From SZUA-265 sp966249405 (GTDB taxonomy: Bacteria > Myxococcota_A > Polyangia > Polyangiales > Polyangiaceae), in the NCBI GenBank assembly GCA_966249405.1, contig CBINDO010000005.1, positions 11,375 to 75,374 of the forward strand: a stretch of 64,000 bases of DNA, read 5' to 3'. Positions 17,894-26,806 of the stretch are shown here, one piece after another; the stretch's first letter is position 1; each line of letters begins with the position of its first letter. The position numbers were made by a program, and so were the translations under genes. The notes beneath the pieces are model-generated. The model made no database searches. It was not told the DNA's origin and was given only the letters and a program-made list of their open reading frames with translations.

Positions 17894-18160
17894 ACGACCA
17901 TAATCGCTACGGGAGACCGCCTCACGGGCACCACTCTCGTAGCGAGCACCCAGCACGCCGACGTCGCGTCCACGATGACGCCGTTGGACGTGTGTGGATG
18001 CTTCGAATGCCCGTTCGGGTTCTCCTCGCGCCCTGGCGTCGTGCCGGATGAATCTCCCAAATTGCCGGCAAGTTCGGCGCCAATTTGGTCTCGCTTCGAT
18101 TCGCACGGGCACCTGCCGTTCGCGAGTGCAGTCTGGTGCGTTTGGACGTAACGTCGCGCC

Positions 18161-19471
18161 ATGTCGGGACGCGAAGGCAGGGAGGGCAAGTATTGCATCA
18201 TTGGTGCCGGTCCGTCGGGATTGGCGACAGCGGCGGCGTTCAGAAAACACGGCGTCCCGTACGATCACCTCGAACGGCATAACGCGGTCGGCGGGCTGTG
18301 GGACATCGCCAACCCGGGTACAGCCATGTACACCTCCGCGCACCTCATCTCGTCGCGGACGAAGAGCGGGTTCATCGGGTTTCCAATGCCGGAGCACTAC
18401 CCCGACTATCCGAGCCGTGAACAAGTGCTCGAGTATCTGCGCGCCTTCGCGCGCCAATTCCAGCTCGAATCCAACATCGAGTTTGGTCGCACCGTCGAAA
18501 GCGTGCAGTGCTCGGACGACCGTGCCGTCGTCGTCAGCAATGGCGAGGCGCGCACCTATCGAGGGGTGGTGTGTGCCTCGGGGCTCAACTGGGAGCCCCT
18601 CATGCCGCAATACGAAGGAACCTTCGAGGGCGATTTCCGTCACGCGATCACCTACAAACACGCAAGCGAGTTCGACGGCAAACGTGTCGTGATCGTCGGT
18701 CTCGGCAACTCCGGCGCCGACATCGCGTGTGATGCAGCTCAGCGGGCTCGTTCAGTAGTGGTCAGCACGCGCCGCGGGTACTACTTCATCCCGAAGTTCA
18801 TCTTCGGCAAGCCGGCAGACGTCTTCGCGAGTGAAGGACCACGGCTCCCTCTCTGGCTCGAGCGACCGATATTCAGCTTCTTGCAGCGATTGCTCGTCGG
18901 TGACGCAACCCGTCTGGGAATGCCCGAGCCCGACCACGCCATTCTACAGTCTCACCCGCTGGTGAACGATCAGCTCCTCCACCATCTGCACCATGGAACC
19001 GTGACGCTCAAGGGTGCGATTCGGGGATTCCAGGGGCAGACGGTTCAATTCGTCGACGGTACGGAGACCGAAGCGGATCTCGTGTTGCTGGCCACTGGTT
19101 ACTCACGGAGCATCCGCTACTTGGAGACCAACGTCTTCGATGGCGGCCGCGCTACGAGCAACTTCATCAGCTGCTTCAATCACAAGGCGCCCAACCTGTT
19201 TACGGTTGGATTCGCTGAGCTCAACGGACCGCTGTATCCGCATTTGTCGCGGTTGGCGGACCTGACTGCCCGCGTGGCTCATGCCCAACTCCACTCCCCC
19301 CGTGACGCTGCGCGCTTCTACGAATGGATCGCTTCCGTGCACGTCGACAAGGCAGGCGGCCGCACCTTCATCGATTCTCATCGCCACCAGCATTATCACG
19401 ACGATCGCGCGCTCACTCGGACCACTCGCCAAGCTTTCAGAGTCATGGGCTGGGAATGCCCGACCGCCTGA
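18161..19471 (+). CDS. Flavin-containing monooxygenase
   Basis: This 436-residue FAD- and NADPH-dependent monooxygenase belongs to the class B FMO family. The N-terminal FAD motif is CIIGAGPSGLATAA near 12. The family fingerprint FxGxxxH is present as FEGDFRHAITYKH near 150, and the NADPH Rossmann motif is VVIVGLGNSGADIACD near 172. ATGYSRSIRYL near 308 matches the conserved C-terminal ATG motif. FMOs oxygenate soft nucleophiles such as amines and sulfides; the substrate here is unknown. It has no signal peptide and is probably cytosolic. It converges with the BNR propeller gene 18 bp away and does not look part of a larger operon. Confidence 0.9.
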   Translation: MSGREGREGKYCIIGAGPSGLATAAAFRKHGVPYDHLERHNAVGGLWDIANPGTAMYTSAHLISSRTKSGFIGFPMPEHYPDYPSREQVLEYLRAFARQFQLESNIEFGRTVESVQCSDDRAVVVSNGEARTYRGVVCASGLNWEPLMPQYEGTFEGDFRHAITYKHASEFDGKRVVIVGLGNSGADIACDAAQRARSVVVSTRRGYYFIPKFIFGKPADVFASEGPRLPLWLERPIFSFLQRLLVGDATRLGMPEPDHAILQSHPLVNDQLLHHLHHGTVTLKGAIRGFQGQTVQFVDGTETEADLVLLATGYSRSIRYLETNVFDGGRATSNFISCFNHKAPNLFTVGFAELNGPLYPHLSRLADLTARVAHAQLHSPRDAARFYEWIASVHVDKAGGRTFIDSHRHQHYHDDRALTRTTRQAFRVMGWECPTA

Positions 19472-19489
19472 CGAGCGCCACTTGGCCTT

Positions 19490-21112
19490 TCATTCTCGCG
19501 GAAAGCCGTAAAGTCTGAGCGTGGTTGGCTCGGGTACGGGGGATCGAGGCATATCGCGGTTCGAGTCCAACGTCTCCCAGCGAAGGAGGTACGTGTAGGC
19601 GTTGGGGACGGAGTCGGCGCTGGACCGCGCCCACTCGTGAGCCCATCGAACGCGCATTCCCTCGGTCGAGGACTCGACTTGGTCGAGCTCCTTTGGATAT
19701 GGCAAGGGAGGGTCGATGGTGCGCACTGCGCGCAGAGTTTCCGGGTCCAATTCGAACGCTCCCCACCCTCCATATTGCGCGTGGTAGAAGGTTTGGGTGA
19801 GACGGCCGTCGGCTTGCACCTTCACGCCTTCCACTTCCAATTCGAACACGAGCGTGCCTTCCCCCCCGAAGTCCCAACGGTAGTCCCACTCCGACGTCTG
19901 GTGGACGACCCACTTGCCTGCCTCGACGCGCGCGTTGTAGAGCTGAGTTTTGCCGTTCGCGTCATACTTGTGATAGACGATCACCGCCCGACCCTCGGCA
20001 TCGAAGCCGACCTTGGTGTTGTTGTTGATCAAGCCCGAGTTCGTGGCGACAGGGTCGACGATATCAGCGGTTCCCAGCCGCATCGGCAAGGGTACGGGTT
20101 GGCCGGTATCCCCCGCCTCCCACTCCACCAAGTTGCGCGTGCGGGCGTACGAGAGATCGTGGTTGGTGTCTGCATCCGGCGTGTCTCGCCAAACCCAAAC
20201 CAGATGCCAGTATCCGTCGGGGCCCTGGATCGGCCCAACGGGGTAGGCGTTGCGTTCCCCCTCGCCGTCGGTGAGCGGTGTGTCCAACAAGCGCGTCCAC
20301 CGTTTGGAGTTCACGTCGTATTCGTTGAAGATGTGATTGCCGTTGCCGCTGCCGCCGTCGCGATACGCAAAGGCCAAAGCCCCGCTGGGAGAGCGGAAAA
20401 ACTCAGGGTAGGTGACGCTCTGTTCGTTGGCAGAGACCATTGACGGAACCCGGACGAGGGATGAGATATCGCCCGGTGCGGTCGACCGGAAGTAGATCAG
20501 CGGGACGTTGTGCATGTTCCCGCTCACGTGCAGGTAGCCGTCCTCGTCGAGCGCCATGGCGATGTGGTTGTGACTGTCCCACCCGACGCTGGTGTCGAGT
20601 TCGCGACGAGTCCAGGTGGCGTTGGGTAGCTCGCGTGCAGCAATGGTCAGGCGCTGATTGGCTGCGTAGTAGGCGGCGTACTGGTGTGTGTTGCTAGTGA
20701 CCAATGCGAAGTTCACCGGATGGCCCGACCACACTTGATCGATGTCGAGTACGACCGGCTCGAGGTTCATGTCCGTCGTCGCGTCCGTCGAGGCGAAGCC
20801 GTGGCTCGGGTTAGACTGAGCACTCTCGGACGTCACGCTCTCGTAGGACGCGGAGGCGACAGTAGGCGGGCCACTCCCCGTGGCCGGTTCCGACGAAACG
20901 TCTGCGGTCGAGTCATCGGCCGTGTTGCGCGGCGGCGTGGAGGAACTCGGCGGCGTGGAGGAACTCGATCCCGGTGAGGTTACCGAGCTGATGTCGCTGG
21001 ACGGGAGTACGGGCGTGGTCGTCGTCGTGTTCGAGGGCACCGGCGACGGCGACGCCTGCGAACAACCGAACGCGAAGAGGCTCGGGAACAGGAAGCAGGT
21101 GCCGCGTGCCAT
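19490..21112 (-). CDS. BNR-propeller lipoprotein, probable polysaccharide-active enzyme
   Basis: The 540-residue protein carries a lipoprotein signal (LFAFGC, Cys at 17) and a Ser/Thr/Pro-rich linker to about residue 100. A BNR-4-type beta-propeller domain fills the rest. Typical blade motifs are WDSHNHIAMALDEDGYLHVS, SVTYPEFFRSPSGALAFAYR and NAYPVGPIQGPDGYWHLVWV. Related propellers include ulvan lyases (PL24/25) and GH145 rhamnosidases, in which a His and Tyr/Arg residues in the propeller centre are catalytic. The SHNHI and DYRWDF segments could supply these. It is therefore probably a surface lyase or glycosidase acting on uronate- or rhamnose-containing polymers. The substrate is not deducible. 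Confidence 0.8.
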   Translation of the reverse strand: MARGTCFLFPSLFAFGCSQASPSPVPSNTTTTTPVLPSSDISSVTSPGSSSSTPPSSSTPPRNTADDSTADVSSEPATGSGPPTVASASYESVTSESAQSNPSHGFASTDATTDMNLEPVVLDIDQVWSGHPVNFALVTSNTHQYAAYYAANQRLTIAARELPNATWTRRELDTSVGWDSHNHIAMALDEDGYLHVSGNMHNVPLIYFRSTAPGDISSLVRVPSMVSANEQSVTYPEFFRSPSGALAFAYRDGGSGNGNHIFNEYDVNSKRWTRLLDTPLTDGEGERNAYPVGPIQGPDGYWHLVWVWRDTPDADTNHDLSYARTRNLVEWEAGDTGQPVPLPMRLGTADIVDPVATNSGLINNNTKVGFDAEGRAVIVYHKYDANGKTQLYNARVEAGKWVVHQTSEWDYRWDFGGEGTLVFELEVEGVKVQADGRLTQTFYHAQYGGWGAFELDPETLRAVRTIDPPLPYPKELDQVESSTEGMRVRWAHEWARSSADSVPNAYTYLLRWETLDSNRDMPRSPVPEPTTLRLYGFPRE

Positions 21113-21260
21113 GCCGCATCCGATCTAGCCGATCCTGCAACGCGAGGTCCAGGCGTACGCGTCCAGCAGTGAGGGTCGGCATCTAGCCGTGCCGAGCCTG
21201 CGCCGATTTCGTCGTCCGTTACTACATGCTCAGCACACGATTACGTTAGATTGCGAGGGC

Positions 21261-22838
21261 ATGGACCTCGAGAGCAGCGAAAATTCGGAACGGCTCGTTC
21301 GATGGGGAGCGGTCGCCGGGGCGGCCCTGGGAGCGCTCGTGTTCCTGGTAGGGTGTGCAGCGTTCTTCGGGTTCACTGCAGACGACGCATTCATCGTGGT
21401 GAGATACGCATACAACCTGGTAACTCGCGGCGAGCTGGCGTTCAACCCGGGAGAGCGAGTGTCTGCGTTGACGTCACCGCTGCATGCGTTGCTCACGACG
21501 GGCGTTCTTGCGGTGGTCGGCCTCGGCTCGGTAGAAGTCGCCAACAAGTGTCTCGGAATGTTCGCGGTGCTTGCCTCGGTCGGCTTCGCGGGAGTTTCCA
21601 CGCTGAACCGCGAATCCCAGCGCGTTCTTTTCTGGGTTGGGACGCTCGCTTCACCTTTCGTCTGGCTGTGGACGGTGGGCGGGCTCGAAACTCCTTACCT
21701 GCTCGCGTCGGTGACCACCGTCGCGGCGCTTCATGTACGTGCCATGCGAACGGCTTCACCTTCGTCCCTGTGGGCGATGGCCGCTGCGACCGCCTTCGGG
21801 CTGTTGTTGCGGCTCGACGCGTGCTTGTTCCTGGCACCGTTGTGGGTCGCTTCGAGTCTTCGTTACCGATGGCAAATCGCGAGGCCGGCGGCGCTCGTCG
21901 TCGTTCTCGTCGGCGCTTGGTATGCGTTCGCTGCCTTCTATTTCCACGACGTTTTCCCGACGTCATTTTACGTCAAGTTGTTCCACAAACCGAAGCCCCT
22001 GGCAGACAACGTCTCCTATTCGCTGCAGTTTCTTCTGCTCTCGGGCGTTGCGATCGTTTCACTCGTGACGATCTCGTCGTGGAGAACGCGTGAGACATCG
22101 CGCGCCAATTCACCCGGGCGCGATGGGCAGTGGGCGCTGTGCTTTGGGTTGGGTTTCGTATTCGTCTACTCCCTGACCCATTCGGCGCAACACATGTTCT
22201 TCGCTTTCCGTCTGTTCGTTCCTTACGTCCCGGCCACGTTCCTGGTTCTGGCAGGGTGGCGTTCGCTGCACGGTTGGCGCCTGCTGCTTGGTGTGGGCTC
22301 GACTCTGCTGGGGCAAGCCGTTTTGGCTCATCAAATGTTCAGCCGCGGGATGAGTCCGACGTTGAGCATGTTGGTCAGTGAAGAGCATTCGGAAGAATAC
22401 GACGACGTTTCGCTTCTCGAGTACATGGAGTTCGTGGCTGCCCTCGACCGCTCTGCTGAGCCAGTTCGCCGGCATTGGCAGGCACACGCCCCGTCTTTGG
22501 AGCAGCCGCGGCTCGCTGTTTACACGGGGGGAACACCGCCTGTCCGACTGCCAGAGTTCACGGTGCTGGAGGAGTTGGTGAGCTACCGTAAAGAGTGCGA
22601 GCCAAACTTCTTCCTTCAAGCACATTATGCCCAGATCCTTCGGATCGCCGAGAGGGACGAGGACCGGCGAACGGCCTTTGCCGAACTCGCGGTCGAGCGC
22701 ACTGGCAGGCTGCCGGAAGTAGTTTCGCGCGAGGTGTTCTTTTTTAACGGACATCCGTTCGTCGCGGAGATTCTCTTCAACGCGAATCCGTTGCCGATGA
22801 CCCTGCCTACCTACGTCGGCGATCCTTGCTCTCCTTGA
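21261..22838 (+). CDS. Multi-spanning GT-C-like membrane glycosyltransferase
   Basis: The protein of about 525 residues has roughly ten hydrophobic segments. The first external loop has the acidic pair in FTADDAFIVVRYAYNLVTRG, followed by NPGERVSALTSPLHALL. This is the pattern of GT-C fold mannosyl/arabinosyl transferases that use polyprenyl-phosphate sugars and have an Asp/Glu in loop 1. The C-terminal 130 residues are soluble. The ATG at 21261 is preferred because the frame before it encodes a basic non-conserved stretch. The gene is divergent from the BNR lipoprotein and converges with the hemerythrin gene 30 bp downstream. The sugar donor and acceptor are unknown. Confidence 0.75.
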   Translation: MDLESSENSERLVRWGAVAGAALGALVFLVGCAAFFGFTADDAFIVVRYAYNLVTRGELAFNPGERVSALTSPLHALLTTGVLAVVGLGSVEVANKCLGMFAVLASVGFAGVSTLNRESQRVLFWVGTLASPFVWLWTVGGLETPYLLASVTTVAALHVRAMRTASPSSLWAMAAATAFGLLLRLDACLFLAPLWVASSLRYRWQIARPAALVVVLVGAWYAFAAFYFHDVFPTSFYVKLFHKPKPLADNVSYSLQFLLLSGVAIVSLVTISSWRTRETSRANSPGRDGQWALCFGLGFVFVYSLTHSAQHMFFAFRLFVPYVPATFLVLAGWRSLHGWRLLLGVGSTLLGQAVLAHQMFSRGMSPTLSMLVSEEHSEEYDDVSLLEYMEFVAALDRSAEPVRRHWQAHAPSLEQPRLAVYTGGTPPVRLPEFTVLEELVSYRKECEPNFFLQAHYAQILRIAERDEDRRTAFAELAVERTGRLPEVVSREVFFFNGHPFVAEILFNANPLPMTLPTYVGDPCSP

Positions 22839-22868
22839 AGCCAACAACGACGAGAAGGGACAGCGTTG

Positions 22869-23396
22869 CTACATCGGCGCCGTCTCGACTGAGCTCAGCG
22901 AGCGTTGCGCGGACAGGTAGGGCAGTTCGAGCAATGCTGCCCGGTCCTCACCCATGGCCGCTAAAGCTCGTGGGAAAAAATCCGATTCCTCCTCTTCGAT
23001 ATGTTGCGAGACGGCATCGAAAAGCCGCTGCAAGGATACGGACCAATCTGGCGCGCCCATTGGCAAAGCGGAGACTTCCGCGACCAGATTCTCCAGTAGG
23101 CGGGCTTGGTGAGCATGTTCGTCGGCTACGTACTGGAGGGAGGGATACTCAGGGAAGACGGAGTACACCTCTTGCAGCTCGGCGCCCTCGTGGGCGAGTA
23201 GGGCCGTACTGACCTCGCGCCATAGCCGCATTCGAGACTCCAGATCGGACGCCACTAACAGCGTCGTCACGAGCGTCTTTAGCTCGGCGTGCTCTCTCTC
23301 GAGAACATCGAAGACGCCGCGCGAGGAGCTGAGCGTCTCTGTTGCAGAGGAAGGGCGCATACCGGTGGTGGTTGATTCTGACAGGGGTTTGGTCAT
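22869..23396 (-). CDS. Hemerythrin-like HHE domain protein
   Basis: The 175-residue cytosolic protein forms a four-helix HHE domain that should bind a diiron centre. Ligand candidates in order are His in LEREHAEL, His and Glu in LLAHEGAELQEV, His pairs in VADEHAHQARL and the His/Glu series in SQHIEEEESDFFP. Such domains bind oxygen or nitric oxide, or act in iron and redox stress. The N-terminal 25 residues are polar. A long upstream region (to 23820) holds a palindrome and repeat copy B. It begins a group of metal/redox genes that extends to about 30 kb. Confidence 0.9.
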   Translation of the reverse strand: MTKPLSESTTTGMRPSSATETLSSSRGVFDVLEREHAELKTLVTTLLVASDLESRMRLWREVSTALLAHEGAELQEVYSVFPEYPSLQYVADEHAHQARLLENLVAEVSALPMGAPDWSVSLQRLFDAVSQHIEEEESDFFPRALAAMGEDRAALLELPYLSAQRSLSSVETAPM

Positions 23397-23820
23397 CGGT
23401 TCACCTTCTGGTGCGCGGCGCAGCCGCGCGAGTGGAACGTCTCGGTGTAGCGATTGCAGATTACGTGCCCAAGCTCACGTGCGATTCGATAGGGGCATAC
23501 ATTTGCCCCTATCGTGTCGGTTCGCCGCGGAGCTCACAGCCGCGAGGCTCGTGATGGCAACCTCAGGTCGTAGGAGCTGACCGAGCCCCAGAGTGCGGTT
23601 CAGGCGAACCGAACTCTGCAATGTAGCAGTCCCACCGGCTGATAGTTTGCCGTACGAGTAGCGATTCGAACGCCCTCACACCGGGGGCGGCGGCAATCGC
23701 CGTAAGGTCAACACAGCCGAACCGTGGGTTTAATAGTCGGCGAAGGTTAGCGAGCAGTGAATGGGCACGACGTTTGCACCATGTTGTCGACCGTCCTCGA
23801 GCGACGGCTACGGAGCAAAC
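23397..23820. promoter_or_regulatory. Intergenic region with strong palindrome upstream of hemerythrin gene
   Basis: No gene is visible in this 424-bp divergent spacer. A perfect 10-bp inverted repeat GATAGGGGCA / TGCCCCTATC with a 6-nt spacer lies at 23488-23513, about 92 bp before the hemerythrin start on its template side. The symmetry suits a dimeric regulator, for example a redox or metal sensor, or an RNA hairpin. Repeat copy B fills 23586-23733. Structures seen, roles inferred. Confidence 0.5.
23586..23733 (-). repeat. Dispersed structured repeat, copy B
   Basis: Read on the minus strand this is the partner of 8468-8611, with the same block order and the same terminal hairpin. Here the stem is GAGTTCGGTTC / GAACCGCACTC, one position differing in each arm relative to copy A. 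Compared with copy A it has small insertions (GTGGGA before CTGCTAC). It ends about 190 bp upstream of the hemerythrin start, so it is not that gene's terminator. Confidence 0.85.
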
Positions 23821-24087
23821 ATGGCAATACTTGGAACAAGACGAACATTGGGCTCAAGAATGATATGGGGCGGTCTGCGACTGCTGGGGTTGGGTCTGGC
23901 TTATTGGGGCGTCAAAGCTTGGAGAAGCCGCAGCGGTAACGCGGGCTATACCGACGGAAAGAGTTTGCCGCAGAAAGATCCCGCGGCGCCGAGAGATCCC
24001 GTCGACGAATCGTCGTGGGAGTCGTTCCCGGCCAGCGATCCCCCCGCGGTATCTCCTGGAGCCTCCCCATTCGGGTCTCGATCTTAG
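23821..24087 (+). CDS. Small single-span membrane protein with ESFPASDPP motif
   Basis: The 88-residue protein has one transmembrane helix near the N-terminus (MIWGGLRLLGLGLAYWGVKA). A soluble tail contains DESSWESFPASDPPAV, a short motif that recurs at the C-terminus of small stress-region proteins in proteobacteria and myxobacteria. The ATG at 23821 is chosen because GGAG lies about 8 bases upstream; an in-frame ATG at 23761 would add 20 unlike residues. It is followed after 9 bp by the PDZ protein gene, so co-transcription is likely. Function unknown. Confidence 0.65.
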   Translation: MAILGTRRTLGSRMIWGGLRLLGLGLAYWGVKAWRSRSGNAGYTDGKSLPQKDPAAPRDPVDESSWESFPASDPPAVSPGASPFGSRS

Positions 24088-24096
24088 AGGTGCGCC

Positions 24097-24822
24097 ATGT
24101 CGAGGACACAACGCGATGCCACTACTTGCGACTCACTTGCCTCGCCCCGTCGCGAAGTTGCACGGGACCTAACGTCGAAACAAGCGCGGCGCTTAGTTGC
24201 TGCAGCGTCCGTGTGCTGCGGTTTGTACGCGGCGATGTTCGGGGCAGGTTGCGAGCGCACACCGTCGGGACCACTGCAGCTCACCGTGCCGTCGGGAAGC
24301 CCGCCTCCAACACCAGCCTTCGCGACGAACTCGGTGCGCACGTCCGGTGACAATACGGACGTGACCACTGCGCCGACCCAGACGACCCGGGTCGCAGCTG
24401 AGACGGCACCCGGGGCTTCGAACACTGCTGCGACCGCCGGAGCATCCTCCGAGGGCGCGTGCTCCGCCGCGGGCTTGGTTCGCGCCAAACGTATCGACGA
24501 CCAGCATTTCGAACTCGCGCGACAGGATTTCGACGGCATCATGAAAACACTGCAAGACCGCTCGCGCACTGCAACGACCGAGCAGTTGTCACCGGTACGG
24601 ACACAGAACGGCTTACCGGGGCTTCAGGTGCGAGGCATTGGGGCGAACGCTGAATGCGGCATCGAATCCGATGACATCCTCGTCACGGTCAACGGCATCT
24701 CCGTAACCGATCAACGGCAGCTGTCCAAAGAGCGCGACCGTTTGCGAGCGGCCGAACAGATCGAGCTGCAGGTCGAGAGGAGTCGAAAGATCATCCGCCT
24801 GCAGTACGACATTCGGGAGTGA
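24097..24822 (+). CDS. Exported PDZ-domain protein, paralogue 1
   Basis: The 241-residue product has a hydrophobic segment near 33-50 (LVAAASVCCGLYAAMFGAGC) that looks like a late lipoprotein signal with Cys at about 52. A Thr/Ala-rich linker follows. The C-terminal domain of about 115 residues begins AAGLVRAKRIDDQHFELARQ and carries the PDZ carboxylate-loop region GLQVRGIGANAECGIESDDI, then LVTVNGISVTD. The layout resembles the GspC C-terminal region of type II secretion, but no other secretion gene is nearby. The next gene encodes a clear paralogue 31 bp downstream. It probably binds a protein partner in the periplasm. Confidence 0.75.
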   Translation: MSRTQRDATTCDSLASPRREVARDLTSKQARRLVAAASVCCGLYAAMFGAGCERTPSGPLQLTVPSGSPPPTPAFATNSVRTSGDNTDVTTAPTQTTRVAAETAPGASNTAATAGASSEGACSAAGLVRAKRIDDQHFELARQDFDGIMKTLQDRSRTATTEQLSPVRTQNGLPGLQVRGIGANAECGIESDDILVTVNGISVTDQRQLSKERDRLRAAEQIELQVERSRKIIRLQYDIRE

Positions 24823-24853
24823 AGCAGGCGGGGTACTCGTGGAGGAGAAGGTC

Positions 24854-25483
24854 ATGATTCCAACTAATGTCGTCAGTCGGCGGCTCATCGCAGTCGTTGC
24901 ATTCCTAGCCCCCGCAGCAATTGCTTGCGATGACGCCGTCAACGATCGACGTGATTGGCCGATCCCGCCAACACCACAGTCGGCGAACGTCGACCCGGCG
25001 CGCCGACAGGGAGAGCCGCGAACGGTGAACGAGCCGCGGCCGGGCGCCGTAAGCACGTTGGTGCTACCCAACACTCCTGGAGTCATTTTCGGCGCCGATG
25101 AAGTTGGCGGGCCGCAAGCATGCTCAGCGCTGGGTTTCGTCAGCGCCAAATGGATCAGCGAGGATCACTTCGAGCTCGCGCGTCGGGACGTCGGCGCTCT
25201 GGTCAACACGCTGCGCGAGTACTCGACAGCGCCAAAACAACGCACGTTGGAGGAGGCGAGCAGCAGAACCGGGGCCCCCGGCTTGAAGTTGATGCGCGTC
25301 GGTCCCAAAGCGGAGTGCGGACTGCATTCGGACGACATCCTCCTCACGCTGAACGGCGTCCCCGTACGCGATCAGGGTCTGCTGCAGAGCAAACGCGAAG
25401 AGCTCGTTGGAGCGAAGCAGCTGGCCTTGAAACTCGAGCGCGGCGGCGCCGAACGCACGCTCGAATACTCCATCGTCGACTGA
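24854..25483 (+). CDS. Exported PDZ-domain lipoprotein, paralogue 2
   Basis: The 209-residue protein has a lipoprotein-type signal (VVAFLAPAAIAC, Cys at 23), a Pro-rich linker, and a PDZ-like domain matching the upstream gene product over its last 115 residues. Shared segments include DHFELARRDVG, PGLKLMRVGPKAECGLHSDD and ILLTLNGVPVRD. GGAGGAG stands 6 bases before the ATG at 24854, so this start is preferred to 24839. Tandem duplication followed by divergence explains the pair. Both probably act in the periplasm or outer membrane as adaptor or scaffold. No protease residues are present. Confidence 0.78.
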   Translation: MIPTNVVSRRLIAVVAFLAPAAIACDDAVNDRRDWPIPPTPQSANVDPARRQGEPRTVNEPRPGAVSTLVLPNTPGVIFGADEVGGPQACSALGFVSAKWISEDHFELARRDVGALVNTLREYSTAPKQRTLEEASSRTGAPGLKLMRVGPKAECGLHSDDILLTLNGVPVRDQGLLQSKREELVGAKQLALKLERGGAERTLEYSIVD

Positions 25484-25625
25484 TGATTGTGGCGTGGCGC
25501 CGAGCCCCGATGGCTGTTAACGCCTCGCGGGTTGCTCGATGGCCACTTAGGGGAGCGCTGAAGCGACGAGTACTCGCCAGGCACGGGCCTTGCGAGGGTG
25601 GTGGGCTCGCTGAAAAGGAGCCCCC

Positions 25626-26612
25626 ATGAGTCTCGACCTGATGAAAGAAACCGGAACGCCACTCGAGGACCAAGTCTTCGATTGGTTCGACCTAGTCCGT
25701 TCCCCCATAAGTAAACTCAATGACGATGCTTTCACGCGCGTGCGAATCATACTGATGAACGGCGTAGAGCAGGAGGCAAACCGCTTCAGCCATGCCGCCG
25801 CGCGATTCAGCAACGCTCTCCGGGTGCCGCTGGCGCGCGTTCGACGCATCGACCACCATCAACAAACGTTGGTCAACTGGCTGTTGCCTGCCGACCAGAC
25901 CCCGCTCGAAACCACGATTGGTTACGAGCAGGCTGCGATAGAGGTCACGGCACACGTTGCGCTCAACGAACCCGATCCGTACATCGCGCAAACCTACCGG
26001 TTCGGCATGCTCGAGGACTTCGATCACATGTATCGCTTTGCGGCGCTGCTCGACAGGGTCGAAGGCAAAGACGCCAACACGCTGATCCAGAGCTACACCG
26101 ACATAGCGCCAGCACGCGCAACCGTGAAGGAACATCGGGCACCTCCAGATGATGTGCGCCGCCACTACGACAAGCAGCGAGCCTCGGCTCTGACGCGACT
26201 GCAGGCGCTCACGATTGTGTGCGCGGAGAATCAGGTCCGCGACTACTACATGAACATCGGTCCGCAGTTTGCTGACCCGGTGGCGCGTCAGGTATACGCC
26301 GAGATCGCGTCCATTGAAGAACAACACGTCACTCAGTACGAATCGCTGACGGACCCGTCCGAGAGCATACTCGAGAAGTGGATGTTGCACGAGGCGACCG
26401 AGGTTTACACTTATCTCAGCTGTTACGGCTCCGAATCGAACCCACGCATACGCGACATCTGGGAACGCTTTCTGTCCTACGAGCTTGGGCAGTTGCACTT
26501 CGTGATGGGCCTGTTTCGAGAGATCGAAGGCAGGGACCCTTTGGAAGTCCTCCCGGCGGAGCTGCCGGAGCCCATCAAGTTCGAAAGTCACCGCCAGTTC
26601 GTCCGTGATTGA
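25626..26612 (+). CDS. Ferritin-like double-domain protein
   Basis: The 328-residue helical protein carries several ferritin-like metal motifs. Examples are YEQAAIEVTAHVAL and LEDFDHMYRF near 100-140, YAEIASIEEQHVTQYESL near 225, LHEATEVYTYL near 255 and YELGQLHFVMGLFREIEG near 285. The pattern suggests two tandem four-helix bundles, each able to hold a di-metal site. A strong AAGGAG precedes the ATG. Proteins of this kind handle iron, manganese or peroxide. It is cytosolic. A second ferritin-like gene lies 200 bp downstream on the same strand, and a hemerythrin gene is near. The precise family name is not recognised. Confidence 0.72.
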   Translation: MSLDLMKETGTPLEDQVFDWFDLVRSPISKLNDDAFTRVRIILMNGVEQEANRFSHAAARFSNALRVPLARVRRIDHHQQTLVNWLLPADQTPLETTIGYEQAAIEVTAHVALNEPDPYIAQTYRFGMLEDFDHMYRFAALLDRVEGKDANTLIQSYTDIAPARATVKEHRAPPDDVRRHYDKQRASALTRLQALTIVCAENQVRDYYMNIGPQFADPVARQVYAEIASIEEQHVTQYESLTDPSESILEKWMLHEATEVYTYLSCYGSESNPRIRDIWERFLSYELGQLHFVMGLFREIEGRDPLEVLPAELPEPIKFESHRQFVRD

Positions 26613-26793
26613 GGCCGAGGTCGCATTGACCGCAGTGGGCACAGAATACGGCGAGACCGACTCTCCCGAGTCGTTGGCATATAGGGCACAGATGAACTCC
26701 AAAGGGTCGCCGACCGAAGTGGTGTCCGATGGCTACGCGTGGGCTCCAGGCACAGAGTTGTCACGCATCAAACCGAGAGCGGCAGCAGAATGA
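26605..26793 (+). CDS. Possible small protein between ferritin-like genes
   Basis: A 62-codon frame begins with GTG 8 bases before the end of the upstream gene, the spacing of translational coupling. It ends 13 bases before the next start, and so exactly fills the gap. The product is acidic in its first half, with no signal peptide, membrane segment or known motif. The in-frame composition looks coding, but no family supports it. Confidence 0.35.
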   Translation: MIEAEVALTAVGTEYGETDSPESLAYRAQMNSKGSPTEVVSDGYAWAPGTELSRIKPRAAAE

Positions 26794-26806
26794 AAGGCGG
26801 GCAGAC

